Shown one piece after another: positions 55,510 to 64,000 of a stretch of 64,000 bases of DNA. Numbering within the stretch: the stretch's first letter is position 1; every line of letters starts with the position of its first letter. Where the stretch lies: NCBI RefSeq assembly GCF_900141985.1, contig NZ_FQZK01000022.1:1-64000 (forward strand), written 5' to 3'. The position numbers and the translations under genes are program-made. This DNA is from Nocardiopsis flavescens. Its GTDB lineage: Bacteria; Actinomycetota; Actinomycetes; Streptosporangiales; Streptosporangiaceae. The notes beneath the pieces are model-generated. The model had not been told where the DNA came from and searched no databases. It saw only the letters and a program-made list of their open reading frames with translations.

Positions 55510-56396
55510 CCGGCCATCGCCTCCCCCACCGTCGCATGCACGGGCGGGAGCCCGTGCCTTCCGGTGAGCTCCAGGAGTGCGGCGACCCGCGCCGAGGGCG
55601 CGGCCAGGCGCAGGTCGACCCCCGCCCGTTCGGCACGGTCCCGGACCTCGGCCAGGAGGGAGAGCCCGGCGGCGCTGAAGAAGACCACCCCGGACAGGTC
55701 GATGACCACCTTCTCCCCCCGCCGCCCTCGTTCTCCTCGGTCGCGCACCACCTCGAACAGCCGCGTCCGATACTCGGAGAACGTGACGAGGTCGATATCG
55801 CCGACGACGCGGACCAGCGTTCCCCGCTTGTGCTTCCTCCACGACACCGCACTGCGGCGTGAGACGCGCGTTCGCCTCCCGCCCGCCTGGTAGAGCCCGC
55901 CTCCCTCGGATTCCCAGTCCATCTCCTGAGGCGTGCGGGGGGAGGGCATGAGCAGGGAGGCCGCGTCCATGATCTCTGAGGCCCGGCTGGTATTGGTGGA
56001 CAGGGCCGCGAGGTCGATGGCCGACCAGGCGGAGAACGCCGCCACGCCGGGCGGCACGACCAGCAGGCGGGTGCGTGAGCCGTTGGCACCGACCGCGACC
56101 AAGAGGTCCGGCGGTGTCTCCAGCGACCACGAGAGGCGGACCGCGCGACCGGCCACGGCAAGGAAGCCGGGGCGGCGGTACCAGCCGGTCACCCCCAGTT
56201 CGAGCAGGTGGACGGGACCACGCCGGTCGTCGAGGGCGAGGACGAGCCCGGGCAGTTCAGCGACGGGGTCGCCCGACCTGGGCCACCAGCCGCCGTCCAG
56301 AACCGCTCCGCGGTGCGGGATGGGGTTGAGCCTCAAACGGGGGACCGAGGGCTGGGAATCGGACTCGATGGGCGGGTGGGACGTGAAAGAGGCCAT
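55506..56396 (-). CDS. DUF5994-STAS fusion protein
   Basis: 296 residues from ATG 56396 (GGAG 9 bases upstream; the frame continues to 56522 without support). The N-terminal part (about 15-160: VLDGGWWPRSGDPVAELPGL, WYRRPGFLAVAGRAVRLSW, LLVVPPGVAAFSA) fits the actinobacterial DUF5994 family. The C-terminal part (about 180-295) is a STAS domain (VVGDIDLVTFSEYRTRLFE, VVFFSAAGLSLLAEVRD). The usual DSSG is SAAG, so the phosphorylatable Ser appears to be Ala. Coupled by ATGA to the desaturase gene. It may be a constitutively active or non-switching STAS partner; function unknown. Confidence 0.82.
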   Translation of the reverse strand: MASFTSHPPIESDSQPSVPRLRLNPIPHRGAVLDGGWWPRSGDPVAELPGLVLALDDRRGPVHLLELGVTGWYRRPGFLAVAGRAVRLSWSLETPPDLLVAVGANGSRTRLLVVPPGVAAFSAWSAIDLAALSTNTSRASEIMDAASLLMPSPRTPQEMDWESEGGGLYQAGGRRTRVSRRSAVSWRKHKRGTLVRVVGDIDLVTFSEYRTRLFEVVRDRGERGRRGEKVVIDLSGVVFFSAAGLSLLAEVRDRAERAGVDLRLAAPSARVAALLELTGRHGLPPVHATVGEAMAG

Positions 56397-56903
56397 GAGA
56401 GCCTGCTCCGCATTCCCCGGGCCGGAAAAGCGGTACTCGTCCCGGTCCGGATGGGAGCGCGACGCCGCGGGCGCGCCACGCGAGGCGGGAGAGGGGCCAG
56501 GTTCCAGGCCTGCACCGCACATGGCATGGCGGCCCGGGATATCGGTTCCGGATCCTGCGCTGCCGTCGCATACTCGCCCCGGTGTACCGGGCTCTCTCGA
56601 AACGGGTCATTTCCCCCGTTCACCCCCATGCTACGCCCTCACCTCGTATTTTCCAGGGGTGCACGCACCCCCACGTGCCCGGCTCCCCGGAGCGGACACC
56701 GCGGTCGCGGCCGGTCGACGTACCGGACCTCAATCGAGAGAGCCGTGGTGACCGTCCGCGGGTCCGCCGGCGGTCCGCTGCAAAAGGCAGCCGTCGCCGA
56801 CCGGCGGACGGCACTTCGGGGAACGTACCGGTTCACCCACAAGGTCCGCCCCAGCAGAGATCTGGTCGCGATCCACGCGGTCAGGCGCCAGCGACCCCGG
56901 GGC
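56397..56903. other. Gap between the PrsW-like gene and the STAS fusion
   Basis: 507 bases, upstream on the minus strand of the DUF5994-STAS gene and downstream of the PrsW-like gene. It has a 6-bp inverted repeat AACGGG/CCCGTT (56601-56620), a less GC-rich stretch around 56580-56660 that probably contains the promoter, and a CCGCCGGCGG palindrome near 56764. No gene supported. Confidence 0.4.
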
Positions 56904-59060
56904 TCAGCGCACGAGCAGCCGGTCGACGGACCGGGGCAGCAGCAGGCCGCCCAGCCCGACCACCGCGTACACCACCTGGCCGGGCGCCAGCATGCCCAGC
57001 ACCGCGCCGCTGTTGGCGGTCGGCGACCGCAGGAAGTCGCGCATGTGCGGGTGGGCGCGCGGCACCCCGTTGCCCGACACCAGCAGGAGCAGCACGGCGG
57101 CGAGCAGCACCCCCGCCCACACCGCGTCGAACGCCGACAGCCCCGCGAACCAGGTCTGCGAGCGCTCCAGCGCCAGCAGCGCGTATCCCGGCTCCCCGGC
57201 CGGGGTGCGCGGCGCCACGACCGGGGCGGCGACGCCCGACACCGCCAGGGCGGCGGCCCCCGTCATCGCGGTGACACCGCCGGTGGCCGCCAGCCCCAGC
57301 CTGCGGGCCAGGTCGCGGGCGGTCCGCGTCAGGTCCTGCTGCGACGGGTAGTGCCGCCAGGGCCTGCCCGCCGACCGCGCCTCCCCCATCGCGTTGGCCC
57401 GCCGCCGTCTCAGGAACCGCCAGGTGTCCCCCAGGGTCGCCGGCCCGCGGCGCGCCGCGATCGTGCACGCCGCCAGCTCGTGCACGATCATCGCCAGCGT
57501 GGTGGTCAGCGTGACCGGCAGCTCCGCCCAGGCCAGCGCCGCCCGGCGGAACCCCGGGGCGATGTCCCCCGGCACCCGCACGCGCATCGCCACCGCCCGG
57601 CCGCGCGCCCTCCTGCGCAGCCCCGCCAGCGGCGGCAGCCCCGGCAGCGGGGGTGTGCTCTCCGCCGCCGTCGCGATGAGCCGGTAGTCCAGCGCCACCG
57701 CGCACAGCACCAGGACCACCAGCAGGAAGGGTGTCAGCACGCCCCCGCCGAGCACTCCCAGCACCGCGCCCGACGCCGGGTGCAGCTCCGCCCCGGCCAG
57801 GATCGCGTTGAGGTTCAGGTGTTCCAGGAACGCCAGCAGCACCGCCAGCGGCGGCAGCGCCCACAGCCGGCGCCCCCGGCCCACGACCGCCAGCCCGATC
57901 GCGGCGCCCACGAGGCCGGTGGTCACCGCGTGCCCCGAGAACGCCGCCACCATCTCCCCGGTCTCGCGGTCCATGACCTCGCTGCCGCCCGGCAGGAACC
58001 ACCCCCCGCCGCCGGACCCGCCCACGGCGAGCGCGGTGACCAGGTGCTCCGCCAGCTGGAACCCGGCCCCCGAGGCCGCCGCCAGCAGCGCGAAGTCCAC
58101 CGCGGCCAGCCTCCGGGCGCGGCGCAGCGCCACCAGGGGCAGCAGGAGCAGCGGCAGCAGCTTGCCGGCCTCCTCCACGGTGACCGCCACGTAGGTGTAG
58201 GGCACGACGTCGTAGGTATCGGCGCCCAGCGCCCCGGCGACCGCCCGCTCGACCAGCGCCAGCGGCACCAGCAGCAGCGCCCCCAGCGCCGCCACCCGCA
58301 GCAGCGAGGAGAAGGCCACCGTCCGGGAGCGGGCCAGCACCGCCAGCTGGAACAGCACGGCGAAGAGCGTGACCAGCACCGGCAGCACCGGGGCCGCGAC
58401 GGCGGAGAGCGCGAACGGGGCGATGGCCGCCACCGCCAGCGCCGTCCACCCCGCCACCCCGCGCAGCGCCCGCAGGGCGCGGGCCGCGCCGCCGCCGCGG
58501 AGCCGGTCGGCGGCCGAGGCGGCCCGCTCGTACGGGTCGGGCCCCGGGGCGCGCCCGCGCCCGGAGCCGGCGCAGCGGTACAGCGCCGCCGCCCGCACCA
58601 GGTCGGGGGTCTGCTCGATCTCCGCCCGCGAGGCGAAGTGCGCCCGGGCCTGGGGGATGTCGGCACCCACGAGTTCGCGCACGAAGTCCGCGGGCCCTGC
58701 CGCCACCGTCAGGTCGTCGGCGGTGATGAGCACCGCCGCGGAGAAGTCCTCCACGCACACCAGGAAGTCGGTGGGGTCGGGCCCCCAGCCGCGCACCAGG
58801 TCGATGAGGGTGTCGGTGTGCAGGGGGATCTCGGTGACGGGCTCGTAGGAGAACTCCGGCCGGGTCCGGCACACCAGCAGCCGCTCCACCCCCATGGACC
58901 GCCCGGCGGCGATGACAGCGCGCACGAGGTTGCGGTCGCGCGGCACGAGGAACGGCGTGGTGACCTTGCCGCCGACCCGGATCCACTGCGGATCCAGCTC
59001 GGTCGCTCCGGCGCACACGCGCAGGACCAGGTCCCGCGCCAGCATGGCCTGTTCTTCCAT
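56904..59060 (-). CDS. PrsW-family intramembrane protease-like protein
   Basis: 718 residues. An N-terminal soluble region (about 1-170, with LITADDLTVAAGPADFV and EIEQTPDLVRAAALYRC) precedes a helix bundle with the PrsW signature: EEAGKLLPLLLLP, HLVTALAVGG and FLEHLNLNAIL. PrsW cleaves anti-sigma factors in Bacillus and belongs to the same broad protease group as CPBP. A further set of helices follows (about 520-718). ATG 59060 with GAGGACCCC upstream. No anti-sigma gene is adjacent, so the substrate is unknown. Much longer than Bacillus PrsW. Confidence 0.78.
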   Translation of the reverse strand: MEEQAMLARDLVLRVCAGATELDPQWIRVGGKVTTPFLVPRDRNLVRAVIAAGRSMGVERLLVCRTRPEFSYEPVTEIPLHTDTLIDLVRGWGPDPTDFLVCVEDFSAAVLITADDLTVAAGPADFVRELVGADIPQARAHFASRAEIEQTPDLVRAAALYRCAGSGRGRAPGPDPYERAASAADRLRGGGAARALRALRGVAGWTALAVAAIAPFALSAVAAPVLPVLVTLFAVLFQLAVLARSRTVAFSSLLRVAALGALLLVPLALVERAVAGALGADTYDVVPYTYVAVTVEEAGKLLPLLLLPLVALRRARRLAAVDFALLAAASGAGFQLAEHLVTALAVGGSGGGGWFLPGGSEVMDRETGEMVAAFSGHAVTTGLVGAAIGLAVVGRGRRLWALPPLAVLLAFLEHLNLNAILAGAELHPASGAVLGVLGGGVLTPFLLVVLVLCAVALDYRLIATAAESTPPLPGLPPLAGLRRRARGRAVAMRVRVPGDIAPGFRRAALAWAELPVTLTTTLAMIVHELAACTIAARRGPATLGDTWRFLRRRRANAMGEARSAGRPWRHYPSQQDLTRTARDLARRLGLAATGGVTAMTGAAALAVSGVAAPVVAPRTPAGEPGYALLALERSQTWFAGLSAFDAVWAGVLLAAVLLLLVSGNGVPRAHPHMRDFLRSPTANSGAVLGMLAPGQVVYAVVGLGGLLLPRSVDRLLVR

Positions 59061-59169
59061 CAGGGGTCCTCGTGCCGTCGGGGGTCGAACGGGTGGGGGC
59101 CGGCGCGCCCGGGACCGTGTCCGCGGGGCGTTCCGGCCCGACCGAGCATAACGGCGGGACCCGGGCCCG

Positions 59170-60555
59170 TCAGGGGTCGGGCTCCGATGCCCCGTAGGGG
59201 CCCGGCGCCCCGGGGGCCCGCGCCGCCCGGGGGCTCCCGTGTGCGCCCCCGTCCCCGCTCCGGTGCGGGCCGGCGGCCCGCGGCGCGCCGTCGCCCCCCG
59301 GTGCCCGGGCGGGCCGGGGCCCGGCCCCGAAGGCGTCGGCGGCCAGCTGCGCGACGTGCCGCACCCCGGGCAGGTCCAGGGCCCAGCCGGTGAACGCCCA
59401 GCCCAGGTTCAGGTGGTCCAGCGCGCGGGCCAGGGCAGCTATACCGCTCCAGCGGACCCCCTCGGGGTTCTCGTAGGTGAGCCGGTACAGCACCTCGGGG
59501 TGCTCGTGGGCGTGGCGGACCTCCAGGGCGGTGGGGGACCGCGCCTCGATCCACGCGCGCAGCCCCTGGCACAGGGAGCAGTCGGCGGCGACGTAGAGGG
59601 TCCCGGCCGCGCGGTGGGGCCAAGGCCGCCACCGGGGCAGCCAGGCCCGCACCCCCGACCGGTAGCGGTCCCAGGCGGGGCCGAAGTCCTCGCGCAGCCG
59701 CCCGCCCTCGTGCCAGGCGGCGAACCCGGCGCCGTAGGCGAGGGCGACGGCCGCCCCGACCAGCGGCCGGGGGTCGGCCAGGACGGCCGCCAGGACGAGG
59801 TACACGGCGACGACGGTGGTCTGCATGGGGTTGCTCAGGTAGGCGTAGGGCCCGCTGGTGACCAGCCGCCGGGGCGGGTCGTAGGGCAGCGGGGTGCCGC
59901 CGCCGACCCGGGCGAACTCGCGGGCGGCGGCCAGCCCCGGCAGGGCGGCGACCGCCAGGAGTTGCAGGGCCGCGGGGGTCCCGCCGGGGACGGCGGCGCC
60001 CTCGCCCGGCAGGATGCCCAGTGCCGCCAGGGGGAGCACCACCATCAGGCCGAGGGAGAGCACGGCCTGCGCCCACATCCGCGCCCCCACGGCCTGCCCC
60101 CTGCGGGTCCAGTGGGCGAGCAGCAGCGCGGGGATCAGGCACAGGGCCGACCCGGCGAACTCCCCGAGCAGCCAGGCGGGGTGCAGGACCACGACGGGTT
60201 CGGCCAGCGGCATGACGATGATGTCGGCCCACACCAGCAGGGCGGTGAGCAGGGGCACCGGCAGGAACCGGAGCAGCACCGCGGGCAGGGCGCCCCACAG
60301 CAGCGCCCAGGCGAGGAGCAGGTCGACGGGGATGCCCGCCCACACGGCGCCCTCGGCGTGGAAGGACCACCAGCCCGCGCGCAGCGCGTAGAGGTTGAGC
60401 GGGATGAGGGTGAGCAGGGCCCAGGCGGTGGAGACGATCATGGCGGCGGTCTCGCGGGGGCGGGGGGCCCGCCACAGGCACAGGCCGGCCAGCGGCAGCA
60501 GCGGTGTGAGCAGGCCGGCGCCGCGGACGAGGAGGGCGGGCAGCTCGGGGTTCAC
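59170..60555 (-). CDS. ICMT/NnrU-like methyltransferase fused to a DUF393-like thiol domain
   Basis: 461 residues from GTG 60555. About seven membrane helices lead to an isoprenylcysteine-methyltransferase-like region (RRLVTSGPYAYLSNPMQTT, AWHEGGRLREDFGPAWDRYR). A soluble part with a C-x2-C site follows (LYVAADCSLCQGLRAWIEAR), resembling the DUF393 thiol-disulfide family, then a Gly/Ala/Pro-rich tail. GTGA overlap with the upstream membrane gene gives translational coupling. The methyltransferase call rests on the short C-terminal motif only. Divergent TetR regulator probably controls the pair. Confidence 0.72.
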   Translation of the reverse strand: MNPELPALLVRGAGLLTPLLPLAGLCLWRAPRPRETAAMIVSTAWALLTLIPLNLYALRAGWWSFHAEGAVWAGIPVDLLLAWALLWGALPAVLLRFLPVPLLTALLVWADIIVMPLAEPVVVLHPAWLLGEFAGSALCLIPALLLAHWTRRGQAVGARMWAQAVLSLGLMVVLPLAALGILPGEGAAVPGGTPAALQLLAVAALPGLAAAREFARVGGGTPLPYDPPRRLVTSGPYAYLSNPMQTTVVAVYLVLAAVLADPRPLVGAAVALAYGAGFAAWHEGGRLREDFGPAWDRYRSGVRAWLPRWRPWPHRAAGTLYVAADCSLCQGLRAWIEARSPTALEVRHAHEHPEVLYRLTYENPEGVRWSGIAALARALDHLNLGWAFTGWALDLPGVRHVAQLAADAFGAGPRPARAPGGDGAPRAAGPHRSGDGGAHGSPRAARAPGAPGPYGASEPDP

Positions 60556-61499
60556 CGTCCGGCCGCCGCGGGGGCGGCGCCGGCCGTGAAGGTGTCGGCG
60601 AGGTAGGCGGCGGCCAGGTCGGTGGCGTAGGCCTGGACCGGGCCGAAGTACCAGGACGGCTCGTAGGTGCGGTCGTAGTCGATGGTCCAGTCCATGCGGG
60701 TGCCCTCTCCCCGGGCGGTCCAGGTGGCGGTGGCGCGGTGCATGTCCATCCAGCGGGCGAACGCGGTGTCCTCGGTGACCGCGAACACGACCCGGCCTCC
60801 GTCGGCGCGGACCTCGCTCTCGACGATCTCCAGCTCCAGGTGGCGCGGGGTGGGCTCGGCGCCGATCCGGAGCGTGGTGCGCGGGGTGAACTCGACGCGG
60901 CGGGTGTCGCCGGCCTCCAGGCCGGTGCCGGTGGCGGCGACCGGCTCGGGGAAGGGGACGGCGCGCAGGAACACGGCCTCGAAAGGGCCGTAGGCGGGCG
61001 GGGCGGCCAGCGCGGCGGCCACCTGCGCGGGGGTGGCGGAGGTGGTCGCACCGCCCTCGCCCCGGCCCTGGCGCGGGAGCAGGGAGACCCCGGCGACCCC
61101 CTCCAGGGCGAGGGCGAAGAGCAGCGGGACGGCGAGGAGCGCCTGGTGGGAGCGGGGGCCGCCGCGCAAGAGGGAGGTGGCGACCGCGGTGACCAGGGCG
61201 ACCACCCCGTAGAGCAGCGGTGCGGCGATGACCAGGCAGACCACGCCCTCGCCCAGGAGCGGGGCGGACAGGGCGAGGACGACGGTGAGGGCCGCCATGG
61301 CGATGCCCGTCCCGCTCCGGGGCCGGGCGGCGAACACCACGAACAGGGCGATGCCGGCGGGCAGGCCCAGGTAGAAGACGGCGGTCTGGTCGAGCCCGCC
61401 CCAGTGGGTGAGCCGCAGGGCGACGATCCCCGCGAGGACGGCCAGGACGAGGCCCGCGAGCAGCCAGCGGGATCTGTCGGCGAGGGGGTTCTCGGACAC
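60552..61499 (-). CDS. Membrane protein with C-terminal soluble domain, TetR-linked
   Basis: 315 residues, family not recognised. About five membrane helices (1-165) are followed by a 150-residue soluble domain of alternating strands (VEFTPRTTLRIGAEPTPRHL, VVFAVTEDTAFARWMDMHRA, MDWTIDYDRTYEPSWYF). The domain looks like a SRPBCC-type ligand-binding fold, but this is a weak guess. GTG 61499 has AAGGAG 6 bases upstream. First gene of a two-gene unit facing away from the TetR gene; operators lie directly upstream. Confidence 0.75.
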   Translation of the reverse strand: MSENPLADRSRWLLAGLVLAVLAGIVALRLTHWGGLDQTAVFYLGLPAGIALFVVFAARPRSGTGIAMAALTVVLALSAPLLGEGVVCLVIAAPLLYGVVALVTAVATSLLRGGPRSHQALLAVPLLFALALEGVAGVSLLPRQGRGEGGATTSATPAQVAAALAAPPAYGPFEAVFLRAVPFPEPVAATGTGLEAGDTRRVEFTPRTTLRIGAEPTPRHLELEIVESEVRADGGRVVFAVTEDTAFARWMDMHRATATWTARGEGTRMDWTIDYDRTYEPSWYFGPVQAYATDLAAAYLADTFTAGAAPAAAGR

Positions 61500-61517
61500 G
61501 CCGATCTCCTTGATCGC

Positions 61518-61554
61518 TTGATTGAATCAATCGGTTTAATCACTCGATTAAACC
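61518..61554. promoter_or_regulatory. Two adjacent palindromic operators for the TetR regulator
   Basis: TTGATTgAATCAA (61518-61530), then GGTTTAATC-actc-GATTAAACC (61533-61541 and 61546-61554), both perfect. They fill the 95-base divergent region between the membrane operon and the TetR gene, an AT-rich patch in GC-rich DNA. Autoregulation and control of the divergent operon is the standard TetR arrangement. Confidence 0.8.
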
Positions 61555-61594
61555 GTATGATGAAGAAGATCGGAAGCGGCGGAGGGGCGAGGGC

Positions 61595-62341
61595 ATGGCC
61601 AGGAGCGGCGGCACGGGGCGGCGGAGCAGCGAGGAGACCCGGGAGAGACTGATCTCGGCGGCCACGGAGACACTGCGCGAGGAGGGCTACTCCGGGGCGT
61701 CGGCGCGGGCCATCGCCGCGCGGGCCGAGGCCAACTCGGCGCTGGTCTTCTACCACTTCGGCGGCGTCGACCAGCTGCTGCTGGCCGCGCTGGACCGGTC
61801 CAGCGCCGAGCGGATGGCCATGTACCGGGAGCTCACCGCGCCCGCGCGCACCCTGGAGGAGCTGGTGGAGGCGGCGACCCGCATCTACCGCACCGACCTG
61901 GAGCGCGGCTTCATCACCGAGTTCTCCGAGCTGGTGGCGGCGGCCGTCACCAAGCCCGAGCTGCGCGAGGAGATCCGCGACCGCGCCGAGCCGTGGGTCG
62001 CGTTCGTCGAGGAGGAGTGGGAGCGGGTGCTGGGCGGCTCTCCGCTGGCCCGGCTGCTGCCCGCCCGGGAGGTGGCCTACGGGGCGATCACGTTCTACCT
62101 CGGCGTCAACCTGTTCTCGGTGCTGGACGAGGACCACTCGCGCACCGAGGCGGTGTTCGAGCTGGGCGGGCGGCTGGCGCCGCGCGCCCGGCTGCTCACC
62201 CTGCGGCTGCCCCGCCGGGGGCGGGGGGCGGGCCGCGCGGAGGAGGAAGGGGAGGAAGGGGAGGCAGGGGTCCAGGAGCCCGAGGGGGCCTGGGAGGCGG
62301 AGGAGCCCGGCGGGGGCGCCTCGGACGCCCGGGAACCGTAG
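61595..62341 (+). CDS. TetR-family transcriptional regulator
   Basis: 248 residues. N-terminal helix-turn-helix (about 10-60): TRERLISAATETLREEGYSG, SARAIAARAEANSALVFYHFG. C-terminal all-helical ligand domain (about 70-205), then an unusual Glu/Gly-rich tail of about 35 residues (RAEEEGEEGEAGVQEPEGAW). ATG 61595 has GGAGGGGCGAGGG upstream. Divergent from the membrane-protein pair with two perfect palindromes between. Effector unknown. Confidence 0.92.
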   Translation: MARSGGTGRRSSEETRERLISAATETLREEGYSGASARAIAARAEANSALVFYHFGGVDQLLLAALDRSSAERMAMYRELTAPARTLEELVEAATRIYRTDLERGFITEFSELVAAAVTKPELREEIRDRAEPWVAFVEEEWERVLGGSPLARLLPAREVAYGAITFYLGVNLFSVLDEDHSRTEAVFELGGRLAPRARLLTLRLPRRGRGAGRAEEEGEEGEAGVQEPEGAWEAEEPGGGASDAREP

Positions 62342-62373
62342 GCTGGGACCGCAGCCGAGCACGGGGAGGTCCG

Positions 62374-62871
62374 ATGACGCACGGGATCGACGACATCGAG
62401 GTGGCGCCGGGGATCGTCTTCCCCGACACCTCCGACGGGCGCACCCACGTGGCGGGCGCGATCATCGCCGCCCCCGACGGGCGGATCTTCGCGCAGCGGC
62501 GCTCCCCCGACCGCAAGGTGTTCCCGCACTGCTGGGACATCGTGGGCGGGCACGTCGAGCCCGGGGAGACCATGCTGGCCGGGCTGGTCCGCGAGGTAGA
62601 GGAGGAGACCGGCTGGCGGCTGCGCCGGGTGGAGGCCGAGCTGTTCCGGCTCGACTGGGACCCGGGCGACGGCCTGACCCGGCACGAGGTCGACTACCTG
62701 GTGCGGGTGGACGGCGACCTGGACGCGCCCCGGCTGGAGGCCGGCAAGCACACCGAGTTCCTGTGGGTGGACGAGGAGGCGCTGCCGCTGCTGCGGGACG
62801 CGCGCGACCCGGGGGACTACTTCATCACCGACATCGTCAAACTCGGCCTGGACGCCGCCCGGGACCGCTGA
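62374..62871 (+). CDS. Nudix hydrolase
   Basis: 165 residues, single Nudix domain: G-x5-E-x7-REVEEETG box starting at GGHVEPGETML, preceded by FAQRRSPDRKVFPHCWDIVG. It hydrolyses a nucleoside diphosphate linked to another moiety; the RRS-DRKVFP-CWDIVGGHVE pattern is like MutT/IPP-isomerase-type Nudix proteins. ATG 62374 has GGGGAGG upstream. Starts 32 bases after the TetR stop, so the two may be co-transcribed. Confidence 0.9.
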   Translation: MTHGIDDIEVAPGIVFPDTSDGRTHVAGAIIAAPDGRIFAQRRSPDRKVFPHCWDIVGGHVEPGETMLAGLVREVEEETGWRLRRVEAELFRLDWDPGDGLTRHEVDYLVRVDGDLDAPRLEAGKHTEFLWVDEEALPLLRDARDPGDYFITDIVKLGLDAARDR

Positions 62872-62911
62872 GCGGTCCGCGCGGCGGGCGGGCGCGGGAC
62901 CGGACCCGGGC

Positions 62912-64000
62912 TCAGCGTGCGATCCGCACGTCGGCGGGGTCGTCGGGGTCCCACTCGACGGGCACCCCGCCCCGGACGTGGCCGCCCCCGACCTCCTCGA
63001 CGTAGGGCAGGCCGTCCACCTCGTAGCGCAGGACGAGGCGGGGGGTGCAGGCGCCCCGGCCCCGTACCTCGCAGTCCACGCCGACGACCTCCGCGGTGCC
63101 CCGTTCCTGGTGCTCGGGGCGGTCGGCCAGCGGAGCGGCGATCCCCCACACCGCCGCAGACGCAAGGGCCGCCAGCGCCGGAACCCAGAACCAGCCCGGG
63201 CTCAGCGGCCGGAACGGGCGCGGCGGCTCCGGGGCGGGGACGCGCTCGGCCCACCGGTAGGCGGCGCGGACCGCCACGGTCGCGGCGCCCACGACGCACA
63301 CCGTGGCGGGCACCAGCGGGACGAGGCCCCCGGGGTCGGCGGCCAGGCCGGGCACGTCGCCCAGCGCCAGGGGCAGCGCGGCCAGGGCGGCGGCGAGCGT
63401 GAGCAGCGCCGCCGCGCCCAGCGCGGGGCGGGCCGCGGCCCGGCGGGTCCAGCCGCCCGGTTCGGGGCCCCTGACGTGGGTCCTGGCCCGGCGCCAGGCC
63501 CAGCCGCCGCGGATCCCGGTGGGCGCCCGGCGGGCGTGCACGGCGAACACCGCCGCGGCCCCGAGCGGGAGCACCCACCAGGGCGTCCACCGGTGGTCGG
63601 CCAGGGCCACCTCCCCGGGGTGCCCGTCCAGGACGCGGGCCGCGACCTCGCGCGGGGCGCCGTGCCGGTACGCGCCGTGGGCGCGGGCGGTGACCCGCTC
63701 GCCCCCGGCGGCGGTGAAGGACACCACCGGGTCGCCGTGGCGCACCTCCACCACGGTGGCCGCGACGGTGCGGGCGTGGTGCCCGAAGGCCGCGCCGCGT
63801 ACGAGTTCGGCGGCGGTGAGGTACACGGAGCCTCCCAGCAGGCCGCCCAGGACCACGACGGCGCAGAAGGCGAGGAAGGGGTGCGCCCGGGGGCCGCGCG
63901 GGTGCCACAGGGGCAGGCCGCGGTCCCGCTTGAGGCGTTCGAGGAAGGCGAGCAGGGCCGCGCGGTCCGGGTCCGGGTTCCCGTCCTGGTCCTGGCGCGG
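62912..64000 (-). CDS. DUF3592-like membrane protein (N-terminus beyond the window)
   Basis: At least 363 codons; the frame stays open to base 64000, so the gene is truncated by the window edge. Beyond the GTG at 63856 the frame reads LLAFLERLKRDRGLPLWHPR and HPFLAFCAVVVLGG, which continues naturally into the first membrane helix, so the true start is outside. Several helices alternate with beta-rich segments (TVAATVVEVRHGDPVVSFTA, VNGL-like YEVDGLPYVEEVGGGHVRG) of the DUF3592 type, in which a VG.V.....R.V..Y.V.G pattern repeats. Function unknown. Confidence 0.72.
   Translation of the reverse strand, partial: PRQDQDGNPDPDRAALLAFLERLKRDRGLPLWHPRGPRAHPFLAFCAVVVLGGLLGGSVYLTAAELVRGAAFGHHARTVAATVVEVRHGDPVVSFTAAGGERVTARAHGAYRHGAPREVAARVLDGHPGEVALADHRWTPWWVLPLGAAAVFAVHARRAPTGIRGGWAWRRARTHVRGPEPGGWTRRAAARPALGAAALLTLAAALAALPLALGDVPGLAADPGGLVPLVPATVCVVGAATVAVRAAYRWAERVPAPEPPRPFRPLSPGWFWVPALAALASAAVWGIAAPLADRPEHQERGTAEVVGVDCEVRGRGACTPRLVLRYEVDGLPYVEEVGGGHVRGGVPVEWDPDDPADVRIAR

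Overview
The window is high-GC actinobacterial DNA. The evidence is a WhiB-family regulator, an Rpf resuscitation factor next to ksgA, abundant GTG/TTG starts, two likely leaderless genes, SpoIIE/STAS/RsbW-type partner-switching proteins and an Osa-type osmosensing kinase. Gene content and codon use fit a Nocardiopsis-like (Nocardiopsaceae) chromosome, but that assignment is an inference. No insertion sequence, prophage, CRISPR array or tRNA gene was recognised. The left edge carries an rRNA-type promoter and leader on the minus strand, so a ribosomal RNA operon probably starts just outside base 1.

Layout. 0-8 kb: rRNA leader, pcrA, a nucleoside hydrolase, and a PspC-domain histidine kinase/LuxR regulator pair divergent from a PspC/LiaF-like membrane protein. 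8-20 kb: ksgA and rpf, a CoA-transferase, a large membrane protein, a STAS protein behind a terminator/antiterminator-like leader, an M50-type membrane protease, an SRPBCC protein, and ppk coupled to a MutT1-like Nudix/phosphatase. 20-27 kb: a CPBP protease and one minus-strand block holding ectA-ectB-ectC (ectoine synthesis) followed by ehuB-C-D-A (ectoine-type ABC uptake), with unusually long inverted repeats in its gaps. 27-33 kb: whiB-like gene, His-rich membrane protein, CopC-like protein, PP2C phosphatase, glycosyltransferase.

32-44 kb is a stress-signalling hub: a MEDS/RsbW-like ATPase, a STAS protein, a GAF-ANTAR RNA-binding regulator, a PAS-GAF sensor, and an osaB-osaA pair with a divergent osaC-like RsbW/GAF/SpoIIE protein. 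OsaA carries a long poly-HAMP array with a strict 276-bp DNA period. 44-54 kb: HtrA protease, a tandem-repeat block, glycosyltransferase, an MprAB-like two-component system, a CitE-like lyase and a molybdopterin oxidoreductase. 54-64 kb: leaderless acetyltransferase, a DUF5994-STAS protein coupled to an acyl-lipid desaturase, PrsW-like protease, an ICMT-like/DUF393 membrane fusion and partner divergent from a TetR regulator, a Nudix hydrolase, and a membrane protein cut by the right edge.

The main theme is osmotic and envelope stress. Compatible-solute synthesis and uptake lie about 10 kb from an osaABC-like sensor/partner-switch locus, together with membrane-directed proteases, envelope-stress two-component systems and a membrane-lipid desaturase.
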